From assembly GCA_011053245.1 (NCBI GenBank), contig DRGS01000161.1, forward strand, positions 1 through 5,905: a DNA stretch of 5,905 nucleotides. The letters run 5' to 3'. The translations under genes were made by a program, and so were the position numbers. Source of the DNA: Phycisphaerales bacterium (GTDB lineage Bacteria; Planctomycetota; Phycisphaerae; Sedimentisphaerales; Anaerohalosphaeraceae). Below, piece by piece: positions 1-5,884 of this stretch. Positions within the stretch are counted from its first letter, which is position 1. Every line of letters begins with the position of its first letter. The notes beneath the pieces are model-generated. The model worked only from the letters and a program-made list of their open reading frames with translations. It was not told where the DNA came from and searched no databases.

Positions 1-15
1 CAATTTAACTACTTT

Positions 16-93
16 GCCACAGAGGAAAAAGAGGAACACTGAGGGCCACAGAGAACTACTAAAACAGATATTTAACCGCGGATTACGCAGATT
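16..93. repeat. Dispersed-repeat fragments (GCCACAGAG and CCGCGGATTACGCAG types)
   Basis: GCCACAGAG occurs twice here (16-24 and 45-53), separated by a purine-rich run, and is followed by CCGCGGATTACGCAGATT at 76-93. I recognise both strings as typical of short intergenic repeats scattered through many environmental bacterial genomes, including planctomycetes. The local duplication is seen directly. Membership of a genome-wide family is from memory and needs a copy count in the host genome. Confidence 0.55.
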
Positions 94-323
94 TTTTGTT
101 GTATCTGGCTGGGTTGTTTCTTTGAACCGACTATTGCGATATGAAAAGACCCTGCCACGAAACGAGTTTCTATCATGGCCTTTCCTTACCGCAAGTGAGC
201 GATGCTCACCACAGCCAGAGACTCCTAAATTACTCACCATAAGTATATATTTCATATTATGTTTATGCTCTTTCAAAAAAACATACCCCCTCTATACTTT
301 GCACGAACTTGCGCGTTTGATGC

Positions 324-343
324 AAAAATCGGGGATTTTTTTT
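324..343 (+). terminator. Weak terminator-like hairpin with T-run
   Basis: AAAAATC (324-330) and GATTTTT (334-340) form a 7-bp stem around a GGG loop, and the T-run continues to 343. The geometry resembles an intrinsic terminator, and the A-tract before and T-tract after could work in either direction. However, the stem has a single G:C pair, so it would be unstable. It may simply be a palindromic A/T tract. No gene ends immediately before it. Confidence 0.2.
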
Positions 344-439
344 GGGGTTGAAAACGGTAAGTCGTTGTTAGGAAAGGAGTAAAAAAAATTTATTTTTTTG
401 GTCCGTAGCAAGATAGTGCAAGCGCGTTTGGAAGAAATT

Positions 440-458
440 ATCCGCGAAACTCGCGGAT
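440..458. repeat. Short perfect hairpin, 8-bp stem
   Basis: ATCCGCGA (440-447) and TCGCGGAT (451-458) pair perfectly around an AAC loop. The stem is G/C-rich and is followed after eight bases by a T-rich stretch (467-474), which gives some resemblance to an intrinsic terminator. The gap before the T-run is longer than usual, and no gene ends nearby. A repeat-associated palindrome is at least as likely. Confidence 0.4.
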
Positions 459-484
459 CAATGGGTTATTTTTTGAAACACCCG

Positions 485-529
485 TTCGACTGCGCTCAGG
501 GCAGGCTGCGGACACGAAGAACACGAATA
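485..529 (+). repeat. Dispersed repeat, TTCGACTGCGCTCAGGGCAGGC type, upstream copy
   Basis: The 22-base unit at 485-506 is a form I recognise from many environmental genomes. It is followed by GACACGAAGAACACGAAT (511-528), another commonly dispersed string. A related, longer copy in the same orientation lies at 4272-4308, downstream of the exported-protein gene. There, 12 of 13 bases match in the first half (TTCGACTTCGCTC) and 8 of 9 in the last part (ATGGCAGGC against AGGGCAGGC). The function is unknown and no coding capacity is evident. Confidence 0.55.
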
Positions 530-542
530 AAAAAAGGATTTG

Positions 543-570
543 TTGACATTTGACTTTAAGTGGTTATAAT
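543..570 (+). promoter_or_regulatory. Consensus sigma-70-type promoter for the exported-protein gene
   Basis: TTGACA at 543-548 and TATAAT at 565-570 are exact matches to the -35 and -10 consensus and are separated by 16 bp. Transcription would begin near 577, giving a leader of about 32 nt that contains the ribosome site at 595-600. There is no TGn extended -10. Nothing resembling an operator or riboswitch fits into so short a leader, so expression from this site may be largely constitutive (inference). Confidence 0.8.
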
Positions 571-594
571 AGCTTTGTTTTTTGGGGGATTTTT

Positions 595-600
595 AGGAGG
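595..600 (+). promoter_or_regulatory. Strong ribosome binding site, AGGAGG
   Basis: A full AGGAGG lies 8 nt before the ATG at 609. It fixes that ATG as the start, and the encoded N-terminus is a well-formed signal peptide. Confidence 0.85.
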
Positions 601-608
601 TAGGAAAA

Positions 609-3600
609 ATGAAAAGTGAATCAATTTTTGTGTCGGTAGTTCTTTTGTTTGGAACGGTTTTTTGCGGGTCGGTTTTTGCCGATGTGCTCTCTGTCGATGA
701 CGATGGTCCGGCTGACTATTCGAGTATTCAGGCTGCGATCAATGATTCTGCTGATGGTGATGTTATCAGGGTTGAGCCGGGTTATTACTATGAGAACATT
801 TACTTTTATGGCAAGGCAGTATTGGTGACCAGTATCGATCCCTACGATCCGAATATAGTAGGATCGACTGTGATTTACGGCATGCGAATAGATTCTGTTG
901 TTACGTTCGCGTGGGACGAGGGGCCAGATTCGATAATTGACGGTTTCCGTATTACCGGTGGTCGTGCATTGTATGGTTCGGGAATCTGCTGCTGGGAGAG
1001 TTCGCCCACTATCAGGAACAATATGATCGGCGGCAACAGTACTGAAGAGAACAATGCGGTTGGCGGTGGGATATATTGTTACAAATCAGAAGCCGTAATT
1101 GAAGGCAATCAGATATCTTTTAACTCTCTCGGTATGGAAGATATATGGTATGAACCGGAATACCCTAATGAATGCAAAGTTAGCGGCGGCGGTATATATT
1201 GTGATGAATCAAATGTAACTATCAGGAATAACAGCATATTTGGCAATGAGCTGTATGGCAGCGATGTTTCCGGTGGTGGTATTTTCTGCTATCAGTCCTC
1301 CGGGCAAATTGAAGGAAATCGGATTACCGCTAATTATCTCACTGGCTTTTTTTTAGAAACGGTAGTGGGAGACGATCTTGAGTATAAATCGCCCGTTATT
1401 AACGGCGCTGGTATATACTGCTATCGGTCTGAGATGCGTATCGAGAATAATCAAATTGAACGGAATGATCGCATGGCCTTGTTCCAGGGTGAATGGTTTG
1501 AAGGTTTCGGTAATGGAGGCGGTATATACTGTGAAGACTCTCCGGCAGAAATTGTGAATAATAGAATTGATTACCATTGGGGGCGTGATGCTTTTCATAT
1601 ATTGTTTGATATATTATATGACATCCCCGGTGCTGCCGGCGTGTTAGAAAGTAACGGCAATGGCGGGGGATTATACATTGTCGGTTCTTCTCCGAAAATA
1701 ACAGATAATGAAATCATTGGTAATAATTCTTTTTCTCGTGGGGCGGGTATTTATTGTGATTCGAGTTCGGCGGTTATCAATAATAATATGATAGTAGGCA
1801 ATAGAATTGAGCAAGGAGTCTTTGGCCAGGGCGGAGGTATATATGTCAGTGACAGCAGAGGTCTTGGGGTATATCCTGAAATAAGCGACAACCTGATATG
1901 GGAAAACCTTGCATCCGGTCTTGAACTTATTGACGAGTATGAAATTCGGGAGATCGGCGAAGGAGGAGGTATTTATTGCAACAGCAGTTCGCCCTTAATT
2001 ACAAATAATATTATAGCACGCAATTGGACGGAACTTTATGGCAGCGGTATATTTTGCAGTGAAGGTTCATCGCCCGCAATTGTGAACAATACGATGTCGA
2101 ACAATAGCTGCTGGAACGCAGGAGCGTGTATACATATGGATCAGGACAGTTACCCAAAGATAAAAAACAACATAATAGTAAAGAATACCGGCGGCGGAGT
2201 GTTTTGGAAGTATAGCGAGCCGGCAGAGTTTTCATACAACTGTGTATGGGGTAATATCAACGACTATCTCGGCTGGGCGGTGCCGGGAGAGGGTTGTGTC
2301 AGCGGGGATCCACTCTTTGCTGACCTTCGCAACTATGATTATCATCTAAAGAGTCAGTACGGCAGATGGGACAGTAATAATGAAGTTTGGGTGCTTGACG
2401 ATGTTACCGGTATCTGTGTTAATGCAGGTGACCCGCGTGATAAAGTTAAACCTGAAAGCCGCCCCAACGGCAACCGAATAAATATGGGCGCTTATGGTGG
2501 AACCGTCGAAGCCAGTAAATTCCCTAAAAGGACCGAGCGTTGTACCGAAGCGCTGGATGGTGATGTAACTGGTGACTGCATGGTTGGCCTTGATGACCTT
2601 ACGGCAACGATTCCCAATTGGCTGGAGTCAGTGGACAGCAGGTTGGATATTAATACCATAGGCCAAGAGTGGATTGCAAAGTATGGCGAATCTATTTCCT
2701 GGTCTCAACCAATTATCAAGACGATCAAAGACAGCCATGATAATATTATTGTCGTTAGTACGGTGACGGGAGATTATGTGACGATAAAATATGACACAAA
2801 GGGCAATGAGCTCTGGTCCTCAAGATATGATGGGACAGGCGGCGGTTTTGATGATATGACGAATGCTGCTATAGATGGCTCTGACAATATATATGTAACA
2901 GGTTCAAGTTATAATGGAACCGATAACGATTACGCTACGGTCAAATATGATCTGAATGGCAATGAGCTTTGGGTTGCAAGGTATGATAGCCCCGATGATA
3001 GCTGGGACCACTGCCATGCGATAGCAATAGACAGCCTTGATAATGTTTATGTGACCGGTTCATGTTACAATGGTTATTCTTTCGGTTATGTTACAATCAA
3101 ATATAATTCGGATGGCAGCGAAGTCTGGATTGCAAGGTATGATGGCCCCGATGATAGCTGGGATCGTGCCCGTGCGATAGCGATAGACAGCCTTGATAAT
3201 ATCTATGTGAACGGTGAAAGCGGAAACTATTGCACTACGGTTAAATACGATCCTAATGGTGTCGAATTGTGGGTTGCCAGAGATGAGAATATAATGGCAT
3301 TGCGCGAAAACTCAGCGATGGCTATAGACAGTTCAGATAACATTTATGTAATAGGCATCGATGAAAATAACTACCCTGATCCTGATAAAAACACACTCGT
3401 CAAATATGGGCCCGATGGAAGTCTGATCTGGGAAGCAAAATACGGTCTGGCATCCTCCCACTATGACAAAGTAGAAATGTTGTTAGATAGCAGTGAGAAT
3501 ATTTATGTTGTCGGCGATAGTTATTGGGGCGGATATACGTTGGTCAAATTTGATCCGAACGGCACCGAAATTTGGCGTGCAGAAAGCGAACCGGAAAGCT

Positions 3601-3992
3601 GGTGTCAGATAAGTGCGATGACGACAGATAGCTCGAATAACATTTACTTAGGTTTCGAATATGGTGATTATCCCATAATCAAATATGACTCAAGCGGCAA
3701 TTTACTTGGGACCGCCAAATATGAATGTCCGGATGAATGGAATTGCTATGGTTTTTCCATTGGTTCCGATATGATAGTCGATAGTACGGATAGTGTGTAT
3801 GCAGCTGGAGAGAGCTTTGATAGCGACTATGGGAACATGATTACCACAATAAAGTATTCACCGTATGTATGCGAACAACCATTGCAAAGTGATGTCAACG
3901 ATGATTGCGTTGTCAATTTAATTGATTTAGCATACATATGTGAGGATTGGCTGAACTGTAACTTGTATCCTATGGAGTATTGCGTGCAATAA
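609..3992 (+). CDS. Exported beta-helix / beta-propeller fusion with two dockerin-like modules
   Basis: A 1127-residue secreted protein of unknown function. The order is: signal peptide 1-24 (hydrophobic core VVLLFGTVF, cleavage after VFA); a helix-capping start with SIQAAIN at 39-45; a right-handed parallel beta-helix of about 13 coils, residues 123-549, each built on GGGIYC..S...I..N.I..N; a cap region 562-635 (GDPLF, DYHLKS, VNAGDP, NMGAYGG) typical of planctomycete beta-helix proteins; a half-dockerin 652-672 (D652, T654, D656, D663 as likely Ca2+ ligands); eight SBBP-type propeller units 685-1087 (DNIYV, VKYD.NG.ELWVARYD); and a second half-dockerin 1095-1115 (D1095, N1097, D1099, D1106) with a Cys-containing tail. 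Beta-helices of this kind often bind or cleave polysaccharide, but I see no catalytic motif, so adhesion or a structural role is equally possible. The start is set by AGGAGG and the signal peptide. It appears to be transcribed alone. The fold calls are firm; any function is inference. Confidence 0.9.
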   Translation: MKSESIFVSVVLLFGTVFCGSVFADVLSVDDDGPADYSSIQAAINDSADGDVIRVEPGYYYENIYFYGKAVLVTSIDPYDPNIVGSTVIYGMRIDSVVTFAWDEGPDSIIDGFRITGGRALYGSGICCWESSPTIRNNMIGGNSTEENNAVGGGIYCYKSEAVIEGNQISFNSLGMEDIWYEPEYPNECKVSGGGIYCDESNVTIRNNSIFGNELYGSDVSGGGIFCYQSSGQIEGNRITANYLTGFFLETVVGDDLEYKSPVINGAGIYCYRSEMRIENNQIERNDRMALFQGEWFEGFGNGGGIYCEDSPAEIVNNRIDYHWGRDAFHILFDILYDIPGAAGVLESNGNGGGLYIVGSSPKITDNEIIGNNSFSRGAGIYCDSSSAVINNNMIVGNRIEQGVFGQGGGIYVSDSRGLGVYPEISDNLIWENLASGLELIDEYEIREIGEGGGIYCNSSSPLITNNIIARNWTELYGSGIFCSEGSSPAIVNNTMSNNSCWNAGACIHMDQDSYPKIKNNIIVKNTGGGVFWKYSEPAEFSYNCVWGNINDYLGWAVPGEGCVSGDPLFADLRNYDYHLKSQYGRWDSNNEVWVLDDVTGICVNAGDPRDKVKPESRPNGNRINMGAYGGTVEASKFPKRTERCTEALDGDVTGDCMVGLDDLTATIPNWLESVDSRLDINTIGQEWIAKYGESISWSQPIIKTIKDSHDNIIVVSTVTGDYVTIKYDTKGNELWSSRYDGTGGGFDDMTNAAIDGSDNIYVTGSSYNGTDNDYATVKYDLNGNELWVARYDSPDDSWDHCHAIAIDSLDNVYVTGSCYNGYSFGYVTIKYNSDGSEVWIARYDGPDDSWDRARAIAIDSLDNIYVNGESGNYCTTVKYDPNGVELWVARDENIMALRENSAMAIDSSDNIYVIGIDENNYPDPDKNTLVKYGPDGSLIWEAKYGLASSHYDKVEMLLDSSENIYVVGDSYWGGYTLVKFDPNGTEIWRAESEPESWCQISAMTTDSSNNIYLGFEYGDYPIIKYDSSGNLLGTAKYECPDEWNCYGFSIGSDMIVDSTDSVYAAGESFDSDYGNMITTIKYSPYVCEQPLQSDVNDDCVVNLIDLAYICEDWLNCNLYPMEYCVQ
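2974..3215 (+). repeat. Duplicated propeller-blade DNA, two 86-bp copies
   Basis: Positions 2974-3059 and 3130-3215 align without gaps at a 156-nt offset (52 codons, one blade) and match at 75 of 86 bases by hand count. They encode the blade junctions around RYDSPDDSWD and RYDGPDDSWD and the following AIAIDSLDN segment. Other blades are far more diverged at the DNA level, so this pair reflects the most recent blade duplication or gene conversion within the gene. Confidence 0.75.
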
Positions 3993-3999
3993 CCCTACT

Positions 4000-4206
4000 A
4001 TGTCTCGGTTTGGGTTTTGGTTTTATCCGGGTGACTTTGCTGGTGGGTGCGATGTTGTGTTGAGCGACTTTGGAGTATTGGCGGAGAGCTGGGGGGCGGA
4101 TGACGGGGCAATAGATATTTGGCCTTATCCTGCGGGTGACGGTGTGATCGATATCGGTGAGCTTGCGGTGCTTGCAGGACACTATCTTGAGAGTACAGGT
4201 CTTTGA
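4000..4206 (+). pseudogene. Orphan dockerin-type C-terminal tail, probable gene remnant
   Basis: An open stretch of 68 codons beginning 7 bases after the stop of the exported protein, in the +1 frame relative to it. It encodes a two-part dockerin-like tail: PGDFAGGCDV...SDFGVLAESW (about 10-31) and AGDGVIDIGELAVLAGHYLE (45-64). This is the usual ending of large secreted proteins in this bacterial group. It has no signal peptide, no ribosome site (the preceding bases are pyrimidine-rich) and no body domain, so it cannot be exported by itself. The frame is open only back to 3955. Calcium positions 3 and 5 of the first motif are Ala and Gly rather than Asn/Thr and Asp, which hints at decay. A frameshifted extension of the upstream protein is possible but less likely, because that protein already ends in a normal-looking half-dockerin and Cys tail. 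Confidence 0.55.
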
Positions 4207-4252
4207 GCTGAGAAAAGTAGAGCATTAGACATGTGAACAGTAGAACTGGATA

Positions 4253-4320
4253 CCCGCCAAAAGCATGCCCTTTCGACTTCGCTCCATTCGGCTATGCTCA
4301 TGGCAGGCATGGCAGGCGGG
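4253..4320. repeat. Imperfect hairpin containing a second TTCGACT-type dispersed repeat
   Basis: The ends pair as CCCGCC (4253-4258) with GGCGGG (4315-4320), and further in as CATGCC (4264-4269) with GGCATG (4306-4311). Between them lie TTCGACTTCGCTC (4272-4284) and the related TTCGGCTATGCTCATGGCAGGC (4287-4308), which matches the upstream copy at 485-506 at 18 of 22 bases. A 9-base tandem ATGGCAGGC occurs at 4300-4317. It could act as a transcription barrier between the two genes, but there is no T-run after it. It most resembles a short non-coding dispersed palindromic element. Confidence 0.55.
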
Positions 4321-4527
4321 AATGATAAATGGGGGGGCGATGTCAAGATTTTAGTGGGTGTTTTTGGTGCTGGATGAGGTATTGGCGACTTATCCTGTTT
4401 TATTTTGTATAAAATATTCAGGGAATCCGCTGGCTGTGTCGATTAAAGGGTTGAAAATCGTGCGCATTTGCTTAAACTGTGGCGTAATCGTGTTATTTTA
4501 ATGTTTCGAGATGGACCGTATAATTTG

Positions 4528-4533
4528 AAAGGA
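4528..4533 (+). promoter_or_regulatory. Ribosome binding site deciding the GTG start of hppA
   Basis: AAAGGA sits 7 nt before the GTG at 4541, the right distance for that codon. The next in-frame ATG (4553) would leave 19 nt and remove the MKKLM charged start of the signal-like N-terminus, so GTG is preferred. Confidence 0.65.
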
Positions 4534-4540
4534 ATCAAAC

Positions 4541-5884
4541 GTGAAGAAATTAATGGGAAAAGCGGCGTTTTTGGTGCCTGTACTGGCATTTGCGGCTAGT
4601 GCAATGGCGTCAGAGGGCGAGGCGGTGGTGACGGAAGGGGGACTTGGCCTGTGGTGGCTGGCTCCTATATCATCGGTGGTTGCGTTGCTGTTTGCGATCT
4701 ACTTCTATAAGAAGATGATGAGCGCTCCCGAGGGTACCGAGAAGATGATCGAGATCGCCGCTCACGTTCGTGAAGGCGCTTATGCTTATCTGTTCAGGCA
4801 GTATAAGGTTGTAACGGTCGTATTTGCGGTGCTGTTTATTCTCTTTGCGGTTCTTTCCTATTATGGCGTTCAGAATCCATTTGTACCTGTGGCGTTCCTT
4901 ACGGGCGGATTCTTTAGCGGGCTTTGCGGATTCCTTGGAATGAAGACCGCAACGAACGCTTCTGCACGAACCGCTCAGGGGGCAAGCGAAAGTCTTAACA
5001 AGGGCTTGCAGGTTGCGTTCAGGTCGGGTGCGGTTATGGGCCTGATCGTTGTCGGTTTCGGGCTGCTTGATATTACGGTCTGGTACCTTGTACTTGACAA
5101 GGTTGTCTATACCGCCGACCACATGGCTAACGGCCTTAAACTGTTCGGTGACTTCTGGCTCGTTAAACCCGGAATGCATGCCGAGCATAAACTCGTTGAG
5201 ATCACTACTACGATGATCACATTCGGTATGGGTGCTTCCACTCAGGCATTGTTCGCAAGAGTTGGCGGCGGTATCTTTACCAAGGCCGCTGACGTCGGTG
5301 CCGATCTTGTCGGTAAGGTAGAAGCGGGTATCCCGGAAGATGACCCGCGTAACCCGGCGACGATCGCTGATAATGTCGGTGACAACGTCGGTGACGTAGC
5401 GGGTATGGGTGCTGACCTTTACGAGAGTTACTGCGGATCGATCCTTGCGACGGCTGCTCTTGGGGCCGCTCTTAGTCCCGTGGCTTTTGCGGCGGTTGGG
5501 GCAGATGGCATGACCGCTCTTAAGGCGGTGCTTGCACCTATGATCGTAGCGGCAGTGGGTATTATTCTTTCGCTGGTTGGGATATTTATGGTCAAGTGTA
5601 AAGAAGGGGCCGATCAGAAGGATCTTCTGAAGTCACTTCTTAAGGGTACTTTAGGTAGTTCGATATTTATTCTTGTCGCGGTGGCGGCTATGGCTATGGG
5701 CGGTCTGATCACATGGGGCATCTTTGGTTCGGTTTGTGCCGGTCTGATCGCAGGCGTGATCATCGGGCAATTGACCGAATACTACACCTCCGCCGAGTAC
5801 GGTCCGACTAAGGGTATCGCAGAACAAACTGAGATGGGTGCCGCTACGACGATCATCGACGGGTTCGGTACCCTTAAGAAGTGA
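4541..5884 (+). CDS. hppA: Membrane-bound ion-pumping pyrophosphatase, N-terminal part, truncated
   Basis: Couples hydrolysis of pyrophosphate to pumping of Na+ or H+ across the membrane, acting as an integral membrane homodimer. The 447 residues contain a signal-like start (1-23, possible cleavage after AMA), about nine membrane spans, and the family's substrate loops: DVGADLVGK (251-259), PEDDPRNPAT (265-274) and DNVGDNVGD (277-285). The coupling segment DLYESYCG (292-299) has Glu295 and Gly299, the arrangement of Na+-pumping members; proton-only plant enzymes place their Glu four residues later. EYYTS and KGIAE (413-428) are normal. Family members usually have about 650-800 residues and 16 spans, so the last third or more is absent, including the C-terminal Asp-rich loop and the K+-dependence site. 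The final TLKK and stop are read from an inverted copy of the gene's own DNA (5868-5905), so true sequence ends near residue 442. It has its own start signals and no operon partner is visible. Confidence 0.93.
   Translation: MKKLMGKAAFLVPVLAFAASAMASEGEAVVTEGGLGLWWLAPISSVVALLFAIYFYKKMMSAPEGTEKMIEIAAHVREGAYAYLFRQYKVVTVVFAVLFILFAVLSYYGVQNPFVPVAFLTGGFFSGLCGFLGMKTATNASARTAQGASESLNKGLQVAFRSGAVMGLIVVGFGLLDITVWYLVLDKVVYTADHMANGLKLFGDFWLVKPGMHAEHKLVEITTTMITFGMGASTQALFARVGGGIFTKAADVGADLVGKVEAGIPEDDPRNPATIADNVGDNVGDVAGMGADLYESYCGSILATAALGAALSPVAFAAVGADGMTALKAVLAPMIVAAVGIILSLVGIFMVKCKEGADQKDLLKSLLKGTLGSSIFILVAVAAMAMGGLITWGIFGSVCAGLIAGVIIGQLTEYYTSAEYGPTKGIAEQTEMGAATTIIDGFGTLKK
5612..5649 (+). repeat. Inverted repeat, left arm (native hppA sequence)
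   Basis: This 38-bp segment lies in frame within hppA and encodes about residues 358-370 (DQKDLLKSLLKGT). It is exactly complementary to 5868-5905. Because it fits the protein without interruption, this is the original copy. Confidence 0.9.

Larger units (their letters stand above)
1..542. other. Gene-free leader made of dispersed repeats and A/T-rich sequence
   Basis: No credible gene was found here. The one open frame of note (14-382, 122 codons) begins inside a dispersed repeat, has no ribosome site, and translates to a basic, low-complexity peptide with no recognisable motif, so I treat it as chance. The stretch holds repeat fragments (listed separately), a small perfect hairpin GTGAGC-GAT-GCTCAC at 195-209, and homopolymer-rich segments at about 276-282, 336-343 and 381-399 (an A8 run followed closely by a T7 run). 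GCGCGTTTG occurs twice, at 311-319 and 422-430. An AAAGGAG sequence near 373-379 resembles a ribosome site but no start codon follows it. The end of whatever gene lies upstream is outside the window. Confidence 0.7.
4207..4540. other. Gene-free spacer before hppA
   Basis: No open frame here looks coding. The left third carries the hairpin repeat described separately. The rest (4321-4540) includes a G7 run at 4332-4338 and an A/T-rich block around 4396-4416 containing TATAAA (4408-4413), and it ends in the hppA ribosome site. Promoter candidates are weak. TTGCTT (4468-4473) followed after 17 bp by TGTTAT (4491-4496) is possible. An exact TATAAT at 4519-4524 would start the RNA inside the ribosome site and lacks a -35, so it is unlikely to serve hppA. 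I see no riboswitch or RNA gene. Confidence 0.6.

Noticed and set aside
14..382. 122-codon open frame on the + strand in the leader
   Set aside because: It starts inside a dispersed repeat, has no ribosome site, and gives a basic low-complexity translation with no recognisable motif; it runs through palindromes and homopolymer tracts.
664..668. Cys19 in the signal peptide as a lipoprotein attachment site
   Set aside because: The residues before it (TVF) do not fit a lipobox, and a standard cleavage site VFA follows at residue 24.
975..2208. Regularly spaced GGTGGTATATA-like motifs that could suggest a CRISPR or tandem DNA repeat
   Set aside because: They encode the GGGIYC strand of each beta-helix coil, vary at synonymous sites, and have irregular spacing; this is protein-level repetition.
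1353..2235. Minus-strand open frames at 1353-1598 and 2011-2235 inside the beta-helix gene
   Set aside because: Both are short, lie opposite well-supported beta-helix repeats, and have no start signals or recognisable content.
3955..4206. Programmed frameshift joining the exported protein to the downstream dockerin tail
   Set aside because: No slippery sequence was seen in the 3955-3992 overlap, and the upstream protein already has a lineage-typical ending; kept only as an alternative under the remnant.
3970..4225. Two overlapping minus-strand frames opposite the orphan dockerin tail
   Set aside because: The + strand reading gives a recognisable dockerin tail; the minus-strand products are Pro/Arg-rich shadows.
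4519..4524. Exact TATAAT just before hppA as its -10 element
   Set aside because: Transcription would start around 4531, inside the ribosome site, and no reasonable -35 lies 16-18 bp upstream.
4670..5188. 172-codon open frame on the - strand within hppA
   Set aside because: It lies opposite a clearly coding pyrophosphatase gene, and its translation shows no family features.
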